The notes beneath the pieces are model-generated. The model ran no database searches. It worked only from the letters and a program-made list of their open reading frames with translations, and was not told the DNA's origin. The translations under genes were made by a program, and so were the position numbers. From NCBI GenBank assembly GCA_020736575.1, contig JAGPYM010000002.1:1-64000 (forward strand): DNA of 64,000 bases. The letters run 5' to 3'. Below are positions 48,186 to 59,271 of the stretch, one piece after another (the stretch's first letter is position 1; the number at the start of each line of letters is the position of its first letter). Source of the stretch: Thelonectria olida (taxonomy: Eukaryota > Ascomycota > Sordariomycetes > Hypocreales > Nectriaceae).

Positions 48186-49877
48186 ATGCGCCGCTTCGCC
48201 TCAGTTATTCCCTTCTCCCACTTCTTGGTACGCCGATGCCTGACCCAGTCGCTACCGATTCAAGGACCCGGGGGCCTCATCCCGCAGCAGCACTTGCAAC
48301 AGCAGTTCATGTCGACTTCGAGACCACCCGTATCATACAAGACTATTCGCATCACAGGAGAAGACGATGCTGAACGCCTCTACCATCTTATCGCTGCATA
48401 TGTCGAGCAACCATCTTTGGCTGAGTCGGTGTCAGAGGTCATTCTAGACAACGAACATTTGTCTCCCTATCCGCCAAGTCCGTGCGACTTTGCTTGGCTA
48501 CGTGCGATGGATGACGAGGAGTCAAAACAAAACTTTCTGCAAAAGCTTCATGCTGACAAGGAGGAGAAAAAAGCTGCCAATAAGGCGTCCCTCCTCAGTT
48601 ACGAAACTCAGGCCGTCTTGAGGACCTACGTGCAAGAGCTGGGTTTGGGAGAAGGAGCAACAGCGACTATGCTGGGGTCGCTGGATTGGAAGCATCAGCC
48701 TCAAGTGCTTGACGAGGGGTTTGAAGAGGACTACGACGACGATGGTAATGAAAGGTATCTCACGAGCCATCGCAATTATGCACTCACCGCACTTACCCTG
48801 CTTCTTTCGCTCTGCAAGAACATCACTACACTCCGCCTAGGGAGTCTTGGACTTGGACTTTTGCAAGATTTCCTGCTTAAAACGAACTACAACCTGCTCC
48901 CCAAGCCTGCATTGCAAAAGCTAGAAACTGTCGAAGTGCTTGCAGGCCATAGGGTCTCGGATTACGAGGGAGTCTACGGAACGGTGGAATTTTTGGAGTA
49001 CTTTCAATATTTCCATCGACTACCTGCCATCCACAGCATCACAATTGATGGAGTGATGGAGTACCAGGCCGCGCGTGAGACGTTTGTTCCGAGAACGGGT
49101 AACATGAGGAAGATTCAAATTGAACACGCGGATGTGTCGAGTGGCATGCTCTGCATCATAATCTTGATTCCAAAGGCTCTCGAAGAGCTTCGGCTGTCGC
49201 TGGGTGGGCTCTGGAATCCGGACGGTGGAGTTCCTATGATGATACTGAGAGATTTGGGCAAGGCACTTCTTGAGCATAGGAAGACGTTGAGAGTCCTGGA
49301 CTTGGATATCGACTACGCTCTCCACAACGGTCGCGTCTCATGGATGGAGGAGGGTAAGGATGATGACGAGTCAACGATTATGGACGGCTTGATGGACCGT
49401 GAAGATGAGGATTATGGACTCGAGTATCTCCGCCTAGACAGGGAATCGAGCCGGGACACAATTCAATATCGAGAAACACCAGATGCTCGAAAATACGGGC
49501 TTACGATCGGATCGCTTCACGACTTCACAGCATTGACCCATCTGAGTATCGGCATGAAGGCATTGATGGGGCCTCGTGAGTCGGACTTGAGACCTCCATT
49601 CCATCTAGTGGAGCAGCCTCCTTTCCGATTGATTGACGCTCTCCCTCCGAATCTCGAATACTTGTGTCTGTATGGATACGAAAAGGGGTCAAACAAAGAT
49701 CTTGACGATCATGTGGAAGAGCTTCTAAAGAAGAAGAACGAGCGACTACCACGGTTGAGAGAAATTGATGGTATAGACAAAGTTGTCTTGGATCTGGGGT
49801 CGATTTATTCAGAGGATGACAAGGAGGAAGACCGGTGGGTGCGACCAAAGCGAGAATTCCGCTGGGAAGAAGCCTGA
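48186..49877 (+). CDS. Leucine-rich (LRR/F-box-like) fungal protein, function unknown
   Basis: A single open frame of 563 residues from the first in-frame ATG (48,186); the frame is open 84 bases further upstream without an ATG. Scattered leucine-rich segments (ITTLRLGSLGLGLLQDFL, LEELRLSLGGLW, LRVLDLDIDYAL, LTHLSIGM, LEYLCLYGYEKG) resemble degenerate LRR repeats of many ascomycete F-box-related proteins. No F-box is visible at the N-terminus, which instead is basic and Gln-rich. Acidic stretches occur at DEGFEEDYDDDGNE and in a DDDESTIMDG segment. The role is unknown. Residues before MSTSRPPVS (48,309) look less conserved, so that Met may be the true start. Confidence 0.7.
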   Translation: MRRFASVIPFSHFLVRRCLTQSLPIQGPGGLIPQQHLQQQFMSTSRPPVSYKTIRITGEDDAERLYHLIAAYVEQPSLAESVSEVILDNEHLSPYPPSPCDFAWLRAMDDEESKQNFLQKLHADKEEKKAANKASLLSYETQAVLRTYVQELGLGEGATATMLGSLDWKHQPQVLDEGFEEDYDDDGNERYLTSHRNYALTALTLLLSLCKNITTLRLGSLGLGLLQDFLLKTNYNLLPKPALQKLETVEVLAGHRVSDYEGVYGTVEFLEYFQYFHRLPAIHSITIDGVMEYQAARETFVPRTGNMRKIQIEHADVSSGMLCIIILIPKALEELRLSLGGLWNPDGGVPMMILRDLGKALLEHRKTLRVLDLDIDYALHNGRVSWMEEGKDDDESTIMDGLMDREDEDYGLEYLRLDRESSRDTIQYRETPDARKYGLTIGSLHDFTALTHLSIGMKALMGPRESDLRPPFHLVEQPPFRLIDALPPNLEYLCLYGYEKGSNKDLDDHVEELLKKKNERLPRLREIDGIDKVVLDLGSIYSEDDKEEDRWVRPKREFRWEEA

Positions 49878-49942
49878 ATTGGCTAGTTGAATGCTTCATT
49901 TGTATAATATCTCCTCCGCTTCACCATAAGTACAATGCCGAA

Positions 49943-51850
49943 TCATGGGCCAGTTTTCTTTGGCGCCGGGCTCACACTTGAGTTTTCTGGGACTTCAAAC
50001 ACCTTCCCAGGATTCATGACCCAACTGCGACTGTCAGCGATAATCATCGTCTCCTCTCTCCTGGCGACTCACTTGGGATCCAAAGCTTGCTTGAGTAGCT
50101 TCATGACATGTATCGTGCCAGGTCCCAGCTCGTTCACAAGACAATCCTAATGCCATTCAGTCACATTGTCCAAAGACACATTAGAGCAAGCCCAGAGTAC
50201 TTACCATCTTGCCCATGCCGATTGCATGTTCGCCTGATACAGTCCCCTCCATTTCAAGAGCGCGATCCATCATTTTGTGAATGACCTTTCCAACAGCTGC
50301 GTGAAGCGCCGGATCATTGGCATCGTACATTAAGGCCTCGTGAAAGTTGCCGTCGCCTACGTGCCCAATGATGCTGGCAAAGATTCCTAGTTCCTCGCCT
50401 TCTTTCTTAGAGATTTCGACTATTTCTGCCAGCCTGGAGATCGGGACAGCCACATCAGTCGACCAAATTGCATGTCCCTCTGGCTTGATGGAAGTCATGG
50501 TCCATAAAGCTTCCTTCCGAGCTCCCCAGAGACTAATCTCTTCATGCTTGGTCTTTGCGAAGAAGAACTTCCTGGGATTCGCAGAATGAATAATGTCTTT
50601 CATCCGAGATATGTCCCCCTGCACTCCCTCTTTAGTAGGGCCAGAAAACTTGAGGAAGAGCGACGGACTCTCGTCCCATTTGGTCTTTCGGACATCTGCA
50701 CTACCGTGCCGGTTGATGACGCGCATCTGAACATCATCCATAAGCTCAATAGCTGCGAGAGAAATCCCAGACCGAATAAGTTTCGAGGCGGCAGCAGCAG
50801 CGTCTGCGATACTGGCGAAGGAGACGACAGCAACTCCAGTTTCCTTGGGCACGACAGCAAGCTTCAGCGTGATTTCGGTCACGATGCCAAGTGTGCCCTC
50901 GGCGCCGACAAATAAGGAAGTCAGATTGTAACCAGCGGAAGTCTTCCGAGGTCGTCTTCGCGTCTTGATGACTTCGCCGTTTGCGAGAACAACTGTCAAG
51001 TTGATGACCCAGTCCTTCATGGTGCCGTATCGGAACGCATTCGTCCCGCTACAGTTCGTCGACACCATGCCACCAACTGTTGCTGTGGGAGAGGGATCTA
51101 GAGGCAGGAATAGTTCCTCATGCTGGATCTTTGCGTTGAGATCCATCCAATTCACTCCAGGCTGTACTACGACATCCATGTCATCGGGGTGAAAGGCCAC
51201 AATCTTGTTCATGAAGGTGAGATCAATGACGATCCCGCCGTATGGGGATGCAAAATTGCCTTCAACGGAAGAACCGGCACCAAATGGAACTGAGGCCATT
51301 AGAAATTGGACGATAACAAAGGGCAGTTGACATACCCATGGGCACACTATGCTTGTTGCAAATGGCTGCAGCTTTGGACACATCATCGGTGCTCTTGGGA
51401 TAGACGATTGCGACGGCGCGGCCCGATGAATTACAACTGGACCAATCGGAGAACCCATGAGTCTCAATGTCTTCCTCATCAAAGCTAATGGCGTCCTCGC
51501 CAAGGATGGCTTCGATTTCTTTGGCGGCCTGGGAACTGTCAGTGGCGTCTTATTGCCTGTGGTCGAGGACTCACTGTGAGCATCATATCCCGGCCAGCGT
51601 ACTTCACCTTGGGCAAGACTTTGGTCTCGTCTTGTCGCACGCGGCCGAGGAAAATGCCTGCGATAAAGGTCACACATGCTACAGCCCCAATTGTACCTAG
51701 TCCGATGGAGCTTTTGTTGTTGTTGGGTGCCTCGTGCTGGGTACTTGATGCGATACTGTAGGAGCGGATTGAAGGCGCTCTGGAGTTTAGCGACACAGTG
51801 AGCTGTCTTTGCGACAGCCTCACATTTAGTGGTCGTACAACTCGCATCAT
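49943..51850 (-). CDS. Mitochondrial D-lactate dehydrogenase (cytochrome), FAD-linked
   Basis: Five exons (51,850-51,575; 51,528-51,336; 51,289-50,205; 50,146-50,073; 50,024-49,943) join in frame to 569 residues. The N-terminus is basic and Ser-rich with a hydrophobic segment IGAVACVTFIAGIFLG near 50-65, as in yeast Dld1-type proteins with a mitochondrial presequence and inner-membrane anchor. The PCMH-type FAD domain shows IVYPKSTDDVSKAA, VPFGAGSSVEGN, ATVGGMVSTNCSGTNAFRYG and FVGAEGTLGIVTE. The C-terminal FAD-oxidase domain shows GHVGDGNFHEAL and GTVSGEHAIGMGKM, the metal/substrate His motifs. It oxidises D-lactate to pyruvate with cytochrome c as acceptor. The small last exons encode DCLVNELGPGTIHVMK and WVMNPGKVF. 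Confidence 0.93.
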
Positions 51851-52345
51851 GATGAGTATCTATAAAGACGCCTGATATTGATGGAATAAAAGTGATCAAA
51901 GGAGTGCACCAAGTGTCTACTTAAGGGAACCGCGATGATGATGCAAGAGGAGAATGTCAGCTTGGAATGCCGCGGCCAACTCGGAAATGCCCCGCTCAAT
52001 GCCGAGCTGCGGAACGACGGCAGGACGATACGGAGGTACAAAAAGAGGGCAATAAAAGGTCGACAGAAGCATATGACAGAATAAATTGCTTGGAGAGATT
52101 GCGTCTCAAAGGCGATGAGAAACAACCCGAATAAGAAGTAGTGAGGAATACACGTACATTCGTAAAGGCTGTGTGAGAGTGGACGGCTGAGAAGCGTGTG
52201 AGATACTCGCGATAGTATGTCACTCTGAGGCAATGAAAGCTGGACAAGTTGATAAGGTAGACAAAGAAGAGACAATGGTATATTAACAACGAAATGCTTG
52301 ACTTTCGGCCATCGCAAATCGACCAAGCAGTTCTCGGCATCCAGA
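51851..52345. other. Intergenic region
   Basis: Promoter of the D-lactate dehydrogenase gene and 3' region of the next gene. A 183-codon minus-strand frame overlaps it (51,847-52,398) but has no family resemblance and runs into both genes, so it is not called. Confidence 0.5.
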
Positions 52346-54631
52346 TTAATCGTAAGACTTGTTCGGCTTGATCCGATTCTCAAACGGCACCGTCCCATGC
52401 GTGGTCCGAAGCCGCAACTTGCTGCCCTCAGCAGCGATGCAGTAATTTTCCTTCATAAAGTCCATCGGTGCGGACTCCTCCGGATCTCGCATGCCTGACT
52501 TCTCAGCCGAAGCCTGGTCCGCCAGTGAGAGTGAGAGAAGCTCTGGGACTGACTCCCAAGAAGACGACGTAATGCCAGACCATATTGACCAGATAGAAAA
52601 TACCACGACGACTAATACGTAGACGTAGAAGACAGCCATGGCTGCGCGCATCGTGAGGCTATTATCGGCAAAGGCATATCCAGTAATCCAAGTCTGCATT
52701 TCCATTCCGTACAATCTGGCCTTATCTTCGCTCGACACAGCGTAAGGGCTCCCGCCTGGACCAAATACTTTGCCGTTTTGTGGCATAAACTTCTTCCACC
52801 AGTCTTTCGCTTGGGGGTCGGATAATTTGGTAATTGCGGACACATTTGGCGCTGATCGTCCAAGACCATTCGTGGCCAGGACAGCAAGAATTGCCTCGAC
52901 ATGCCGTGCGGACCTGCTTCCTTTGCCGTCCGAAGTCCACACACCACTCGTGAGAATCATCTCGTGCACAATCGTGCGGTTAGCCTTTGAGTCTAATGGG
53001 TTCAAGTATTGTGCGAAGCTTGGTTGGAGATAGACACGCGAGCCATAAGTAGGGCTGCGAATCCAAGACCCGGCCAGAGAAGTTGCCAGGGCGTCCGAGA
53101 ATGCTGGTACTCCCTGGCTCATCAGAGCAACTGCATCTCCAGTAATTGTCGCGCCGACGAATCTAGCATCGATCATGCAGCCGTAAACATCGACCGACTT
53201 GCTGGAGCTGTTTGTCGGGACGGCCACGACGACACCAACGGATGCGTTCCCCGACCAGGCGGAGTCAAGGTTGAACCACATGACTTCCGGGCTCTCCAAG
53301 TCTGGCAGGGTCTCGTTCATCCAGCTCGCAATGTCATCGTTGGTGACGCTGACAGCCGGATAGTCGAATGATCGAAAATCGGGAAACGACGGCGCTTGGA
53401 TATCGTCGGAATCCATAGAAGAGCGTTGACATTTCGTAAAGGTAATCGGCATGGGCGCATTCAGCTGATGCTCGATCTTGGTGTAGTAACTGTAGCGATG
53501 CTTGCCTGTCTCCGAGGCCAAAACTGACGCTTCCTCCCAATGTAACGAGCTCAAGACGCATGCATCTGACGGGACGAAGTGCGGCATCGACGCAACTGTG
53601 TGGTTGGGGCTGTTGTTATTGCGCCAAGTCTCTCTAACATCGACCGTCATTTTGACAAGCGTTTTGAGTCCCGACAAGACGATATTTCGAGGCGGCCGCG
53701 GACCAAGCAGACCATCAACAACTTGAGATGATGTCGAAAGCTTGGAGATTAGTTGCTGGTTCAACACTTCCCATTCCCAAGACGGGCATCGATTGTCGCC
53801 TGTGGTGTTGCAGACTGAACCGACCGTGTTGTTCTCTGTGAGGATGCCCGGAAAGATTTCTGCTGGTGTCGCATTGGCCCAGATCAAGCTCCCGCCAGCC
53901 GCCCAGTCACCTTCTTGAGGCATCATGACGGTCGCACTGAGCGAAGACGCACCAAAGGCAAGAATCGTAAACAAGAAGGCCACGGTGATGAATGCAAGCT
54001 TCTTCCAGATGCGAGAGAACTTTCCAGTGACAATGGTGAAGAACTCGGTGGACCAGAGAAAGCTGATTTCCGTAATTTGCTGTCCAGCGACGAGGGCACC
54101 GTACGGAACACCTTCACCAATGGTAAACTCATGACGAACCATGGCAAACAGAATGGAGCTGAGCGACAGAGTAATGAACAACTCCATCAGCTTTGCCGCG
54201 AATTGGATACCGAGCTTCTTCTCAATATCATGGTTGGGCGCACCCTGAAGCTCTTTACCGATGTAGTAGTTCTTCCAGATGTAAAAGCTCAGCGTAATGA
54301 CTCCAGCGACGGCGGGGAGATGAATCATGGCAGTCAGAGTCGCTGCCAATCTGTCCTTGACAATTGGCGTCTCTTGCACGCGGTGCACCCATTCGCGAGT
54401 GGACTGGAAGGCAATTAAGACGCCTTGCAGGCGGGCTTTCCTCAGCAACGCAGCTATTCGCCATCTGAACAGCGACAGAGTTCCTCTTCTTCGGCCGGAG
54501 CTATCTGACTCGAACCCGGGGGTTATGTTGTGAGTGGCTGCGTGCTTGTTCAACGGATCGTGAAGGGTGGATTCGTCCGTGTGGACGAGTTCATAGCGAG
54601 GGTCGACGGATCTTTGGCTGAGTTCTGCCAT
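52346..54631 (-). CDS. Large membrane glycoprotein, function unknown
   Basis: An intronless 761-residue protein. An N-terminal cytosolic part is followed by about four hydrophobic segments: LPAVAGVITLSFYIW near 105, ELFITLSLSSILFAMV near 155, ISFLWSTEFFTIV near 195 and AFITVAFLFTILAFGASSL near 220. Next comes a long region of about 400 residues with many N-x-S/T sites (NATP, NNTV, NTTG, NHTV, NETL, NASV, NSSS, NRTI, NVSA) that should face outside. One last helix (FYVYVLVVVVFSIWSIW) leads to a short cytosolic tail. I recognise the plan as a common ascomycete hypothetical membrane protein family without known role. It is well preserved, with no breaks. Confidence 0.75.
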   Translation of the reverse strand: MAELSQRSVDPRYELVHTDESTLHDPLNKHAATHNITPGFESDSSGRRRGTLSLFRWRIAALLRKARLQGVLIAFQSTREWVHRVQETPIVKDRLAATLTAMIHLPAVAGVITLSFYIWKNYYIGKELQGAPNHDIEKKLGIQFAAKLMELFITLSLSSILFAMVRHEFTIGEGVPYGALVAGQQITEISFLWSTEFFTIVTGKFSRIWKKLAFITVAFLFTILAFGASSLSATVMMPQEGDWAAGGSLIWANATPAEIFPGILTENNTVGSVCNTTGDNRCPSWEWEVLNQQLISKLSTSSQVVDGLLGPRPPRNIVLSGLKTLVKMTVDVRETWRNNNSPNHTVASMPHFVPSDACVLSSLHWEEASVLASETGKHRYSYYTKIEHQLNAPMPITFTKCQRSSMDSDDIQAPSFPDFRSFDYPAVSVTNDDIASWMNETLPDLESPEVMWFNLDSAWSGNASVGVVVAVPTNSSSKSVDVYGCMIDARFVGATITGDAVALMSQGVPAFSDALATSLAGSWIRSPTYGSRVYLQPSFAQYLNPLDSKANRTIVHEMILTSGVWTSDGKGSRSARHVEAILAVLATNGLGRSAPNVSAITKLSDPQAKDWWKKFMPQNGKVFGPGGSPYAVSSEDKARLYGMEMQTWITGYAFADNSLTMRAAMAVFYVYVLVVVVFSIWSIWSGITSSSWESVPELLSLSLADQASAEKSGMRDPEESAPMDFMKENYCIAAEGSKLRLRTTHGTVPFENRIKPNKSYD

Positions 54632-55609
54632 ATTCGAAGAGGCCGATACAGAGTCAATCAGACAGGCAGTTCGGAGAGAATCCAGGAAGCCAAAGGAGAA
54701 AAAAATTCCTATTAATCAGATCAGAGGCGGCCGGGAACATTACCCTGTTAAACATTGTTACATCCATCAGCTTGTTCGTGTGGGCTCTGACTGTCAGCAA
54801 TCGAGTTCTTCCCCCAGTCAGCGCCCACTTAAAGAGGATCGCGACAGGGGACCAGTTTAGGGTTGTGAGCAAGGATGACCAGATGGATGTCAAGTGGTGA
54901 CACGGTTGAAGACCTCATGGTCCTGGAACCAGGCCTGTTACTCATCCAAGCCGATCATTTACATCGTTCCTCGCGCGAGGATTGAAGGAGCTCGGAAGTT
55001 GCTCTTGGGAAATATGGTTGGTTGGCTCGAACTGTTCCTCCACCTGCCGACATATCTCGCCGTCCTCCGCGTCTGGCAGCCCAGCGGCAATTCCCGCGAT
55101 AAGGCTCGGAGGCTGGGGAGCGTTACATTGTGGACGCCTGAACTCGATTCAGGATCATGCCCGCGTGCGGCCCAGTAAATCCGTAAGCTCCTGGGGCTGA
55201 GGCAATTCGTTCGTTCGTGAGAAACTTGCCAGCCCTGCGGTAGTGTTCATTCCCACAGACCGTTATTGGCTCGGGAACGAGAGGCTTATGTCACCTCTTT
55301 ATTTTCCCAAGGATTGCTTGTCCAAAACCACGGGAATTGCGGAGTTAGACTAGCATAGTCCGCCAACTGCCGCCCTCACTTCGCAACCGTGACTCCGTTC
55401 TCCCTGTAGACAGTGTAGACAGTCAGGAAGCTGAATTTTCCAGTAATGTCACTCATCACTAGTAGCATGTAGTATGAAAGTACAAAGGGTCAAATGTCAA
55501 CCCCCGCCCTGTCCCGTCTCATTTATTGACCTATTCTTGTCCATTCGGCTTGTTGTGGTCATAGGACCGTTTCGCCCCCAACTTTCTCAACGTTCCTTGT
55601 CTCATGCCC
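54632..55609. other. Intergenic region
   Basis: Promoter of the membrane glycoprotein and the 3' side of the dehydroquinase gene. A doubled 9-mer tgtagacag lies near 55,406-55,423. No gene is seen. Confidence 0.5.
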
Positions 55610-56080
55610 TCACTCTTCGCTTCCCTTGCCCGCAATATCCTTGACCCCAATATTCTTGACTGCGTGGTCGATTGCATAGCCGTACCCATGTACGCCAAAG
55701 CCCATGATGACGGCGGCTGCCTTGTCGCTCAAGTAGCTGTGGTGCCTGAAGGTCTCTCGTGCGTGTGTATTGCTGATGTGAAGCTCAATGAAGGGAACGT
55801 CGACGGCGATGAGTGCATCGCGGATAGCAACGCTAGTGTGCGTGAATCCAGCTGGGTTGATAATGATGACATCAATGTTTCCCCGCGCTTTGTGAAGACG
55901 ATCAATAATGGCGCCTTCATGATTCGACTGGAAAACGTGAAGGTCTGCCCCGAGCGATCTCGCATGCTCTGTCGAATTGGCCTCGAGTGCTTTTAGGGTA
56001 GTATGGCCGTAGATGTGAGGCTCTCGAGTGCCCAGGAGGTTGAGGTTTGGACCGTTGATGAGGAGGATTGACTTGCCCAT
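55610..56080 (-). CDS. qutE: Catabolic 3-dehydroquinase, type II
   Basis: A single-exon 156-residue protein of exactly the family's usual size. The active-site loop [16 protein letters not shown] carries Arg19 and Tyr24. The other signatures are [28 protein letters not shown] and [21 protein letters not shown] with the catalytic His. The type II enzyme removes water from 3-dehydroquinate to give 3-dehydroshikimate in quinate breakdown, separate from the type I domain of AROM used in synthesis. Fungal homologues are qutE (Aspergillus) and qa-2 (Neurospora). It shares a divergent promoter with the SnoaL-like gene and lies in a locus with other quinate-pathway proteins, so induction by quinate is likely. 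Confidence 0.95.
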   Translation of the reverse strand: MGKSILLINGPNLNLLGTREPHIYGHTTLKALEANSTEHARSLGADLHVFQSNHEGAIIDRLHKARGNIDVIIINPAGFTHTSVAIRDALIAVDVPFIELHISNTHARETFRHHSYLSDKAAAVIMGFGVHGYGYAIDHAVKNIGVKDIAGKGSEE

Positions 56081-56591
56081 TTTGACAGTGGTTGGTGATA
56101 GAACTTGAGAGCTTTAGGGGGAAAGCCTGGGGGCTATTGACTTGCAATATCTGGGCTGTATTCACTTTTGAGATGGATATCTATCTCACTTTTGAAGCTC
56201 CTTGGATTGACGTGATGATGACTGAATTGTGTTCGCAGTCGGCCAAGTAGTAGTTCGTTGCCCGCGTCTGCTCCATCAGGGAGTGGCTACGCTAGTTGGC
56301 CGATGACGGCTATGAATTCCTCCGCTAGATTGTTAGTGAGCGGCTCCCGTTACAGAGATTTTGTTAGAGCGCTGTACTGTAATGTCAGGAATTTGCTTTG
56401 CGGCAGAATTCTTCAGCGGCACATTGGGTCATGCTGAATCCAAAAGCCGCTACCGGGACATGAATGAGTTGGTACAAACAAGATTCCTTCCCCCATGGAA
56501 TTGCAAGTATACCTCTCGCCATTTTTGGTTACGTGGTGACCAGTAAGCGACGGGTAGGTAGTCTCCGCAGAAGAAATAACATCAACACAAA
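56081..56591. promoter_or_regulatory. Divergent promoter, dehydroquinase / SnoaL-like
   Basis: The 511 bases hold no gene. A near-palindrome gagatggatatctatctc (56,170-56,187) is flanked on both sides by the direct repeat cacttttga (56,163 and 56,187). It could be an activator site, but it does not match the QA-1F/QUTA-type GGRTAA...TTATCC pattern I know, and I found no clear copy of that pattern here. Confidence 0.45.
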
Positions 56592-57347
56592 ATGGTCAAC
56601 CTCCACAAGCTTCCAGATGGCTCAAGGCCTTCCAAGACCATCCGAAACAACGGGCCCGATCATCTCCTTTTGGAGAGACTCAAGCTCAGAGAAATGGCCG
56701 AAGGATGGCCTTGTTATCGGTATGTCAAATTCCCCCCAGAGAGCCCACAAGAGCACTAACATTGCTACTCTAGCGATGCGTGCGAATGGGGAAACTTTGA
56801 GTCGATCTTCCACCCTGGAGCACACGTGTACACAACATGGTCAGGCCGCGTTCTTTTTTCTGATTTCATCGCTGCCTCGAAGGCGGGCATGGATAAGGGC
56901 GCCTTCATCATGCATCGCTGCCACGGGTCAACAACTGACATCAACACCGAGAGCACTCTCGCAGTGACCAAGCTCAAGGCCACTATCACCCAGCGCTTCG
57001 AGATTGACCAAGTGGAATTCGACGTCGAGGCAGATTGCCGATTCGTTTTCTTTTTTGAGAAGCTTGACGGTCGCTGGGGGGCGCGACTGGTCCGTCATTT
57101 TTATGAAAAGGACAAGGTGATTCCGACAAACCCGGCCAAGTTTCCCGAAATCGACGAGGAAAAGCTCAAGGCATATCCGCCGGGCTACAAGTACCTCGCG
57201 TACTTCCAAGAAGCTACCATGGGCGTTTCTGTAGTGCCTGATTTGCCAGGGCATCGACGCCATGTTGGGACGGTGAATCTAGAGAAACACGATCTGTTGT
57301 ATTGGCAGGCCAAGAGTTGGCTGGAAGGGGAAGGAATTGACATTTAG
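56592..57347 (+). CDS. SnoaL/NTF2-like protein in quinate locus
   Basis: Two exons (56,592-56,719 and 56,774-57,347) give 233 residues. The splice join gives [27 protein letters not shown], the HxG/Trp pattern of SnoaL-like NTF2-fold proteins, followed by MHRCHGST and a strand-rich second half ([26 protein letters not shown]). Family members are small cytosolic dehydratases, isomerases or hydrolases; scytalone dehydratase has the same fold. The exact reaction is unknown. The head-to-head arrangement with the type II dehydroquinase suggests a step on a dehydroquinate- or protocatechuate-related compound. A catalytic role is likely because Asp, Trp and His positions lining the usual pocket are present near the splice join. 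Confidence 0.75.
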
Positions 57348-57572
57348 ATTCTACCTAGCCATCAGTAATAATGCCATCACTTATTTGTGACGATCTTTTT
57401 GGTAATACCTCTGTATGCTTTCCGGTTCACTGCGATGTGTTGCCACAGGGTGGCTACGGTCTTGACTCAAAAACAAGGTCCGAAAGTGCAGTTGTCCTCT
57501 AACATATGGCTCGCGCCCTTCAAAGATTCATCCTAGCAAAAGGACATGTGTGATAGCGAAGTGCCTTTCAAA

Positions 57573-59271
57573 CTACAGCTTCCCGCTCGCCTTCGCCCTC
57601 ATCGCAGCGCCCATCGCTAAAGTCGGCGCCGGCATCTCCGTCCATAGCTCGAATTGCGCAAATGCCTGCTCCTCCAACACATCGATTCCCCGAAAGATGT
57701 TCCAACCAGATTTAAGACCAGCCACCTTCATCATACCCGTAACTTGCGGCCGGTATGCCATTTCTACCAAGACCCCCGTGTCGGCACCGAAGAGTGCTGC
57801 GGGGATCTTGTCCTCGAGCAGATCATCGGCAGGAACACAGGCGACGATGACCCGAATGCTTGACGGGCTGTTCAAAGACGCAGCTTCAAGAGTGTCAAAG
57901 ACATGTGTGTTGCAATTTGGGAACGCGGATGCCATATCCTCCCCCTTTGAACGAGTCCTGTTGACGATGATAAGATCTTTGATACCCAAGTCTTCAATAG
58001 CATAGCAGGCTGCGCGTGCAGCGCCGCCAGCGCCCAGGACGAGTGCCGCGGATGATTGAAGATCGCGGAGAGGTGTCGAGTTGATCAATCGTTGAATACC
58101 CAGCCAGTCGGTATTGTCTCCAAGCAGCGTCCGTTCTCCGTTCTCAAGGGTTCTCACGACCACCGTATTAACAGCTCCAACTTTGCTTGCGACCGGAGAA
58201 AGAGAACCCAGGAGCTTCCCCACCTGAAGTTTGTGTGGGAAAGTAACCGATGCACCACCAAAGTCCTCGCAATTGATGAGTGCTGCCACAGTCGCATCCA
58301 CGCTTTCGGTTTGGTGCATACTGTAATGATGTGGAAGACCAAGCTCCTTGAAGCCTGCATTGTGGAGAGTGGGAGAGAGAGAATGAGAGATATTGTGCCC
58401 GAAGATGTGGAATTTCTTCTTTGGCAACTGCCCAAGTAGATGCCTTGCTTGATTCAGTTCAATAACTGTTGGCAGGTCTGACGAGGCAGCGAAAGGTAGG
58501 CTGGGATGCGTGACACGAGTAATGGGTGCCGTGAAGCGAGAGAGTCGGCCATTCGAGCCAGCGGAGACTGCAATGATGGGTTTCTGGCTTCGTTGTTGAT
58601 GATCTCGAACGAATCGAGCTAGATCATAACAATCCTCCATTTCCTTGCTGGGTATGCTCAAGGTGATGATGTCTACAAGGTTAAGCTTAGCTTGTGCGAA
58701 GTTGAACCAAACCCAACTGACACTCACCTGCATACTGGTCGATGCGCCTGTAGATATCTTCAACCGCAGGACTCGTCCATTCTGTATCACGCGACGATAT
58801 ATATTGCGCTCCCACGATTTTTGTTTCCGATGCTCTGCTCACGAGCTCGTTGATCGTCTCCAGCGGGAAATCGTTGTCGCATTCCACATAATCGCACTGA
58901 AGGTCGATAGCAAGCGAGAGCAGTTCGAGAGCGGCTTGCTGCTCATTGTCCGGAAATTTCCCTCCGTGAGATTTTTTTCGCAGAGAGAAGAGGATTGGAA
59001 GGCTGGAGTGTGATCTCAGGTATCGGACCTGCTTCTCCACGTAGTCTGCTGGTGGGACACTTGACTCTTGGGGCTCACCAGTCGGGCTCAGCAGATCACA
59101 GCGTAGTTCCCAGCAATGAATGCCAGATTTTATCTTTTGGAGAAGATTACCTGCCTTAGAAAGGTCGGGAAAGGTTAGAGTGAGAATGAATGTCTGCTTA
59201 TTACTCCCATAGCGGTGAGAGAGCACATCCCCCTGCGGAGTGGCGACGAGACCGGTGTCAACAGAACCCAT
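57573..59271 (-). CDS. Dehydroquinase-like / shikimate (quinate) dehydrogenase bidomain protein
   Basis: Two exons (59,271-58,728 and 58,672-57,573) give 547 residues, laid out like the last two domains of AROM. Residues about 25-265 are type I dehydroquinase-like, keeping ELRCDLL, FSLRKKSHGGKFPDN and PITRVTHPSLPF. The usual catalytic His motif is replaced by YISSRD (157-162), and the Schiff-base Lys position reads DIITLS (Thr185), so this domain should be inactive. Residues about 280-547 are a complete dehydrogenase: HSLSPTLHNAGF, GGASVTFPHK with the catalytic Lys, GDNTDWLGI, GAGGAARAA and NRT. It probably oxidises quinate or shikimate with NAD(P) in the cytosol, the job of QutB/qa-3, though those are single-domain and shorter. 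The splice join restores the DHQase frame. Confidence 0.88.

Noticed and set aside
51847..52398. 183-codon minus-strand frame
   Set aside because: It runs through the intergenic region and into both neighbouring genes without any motif; probably untranslated sequence.
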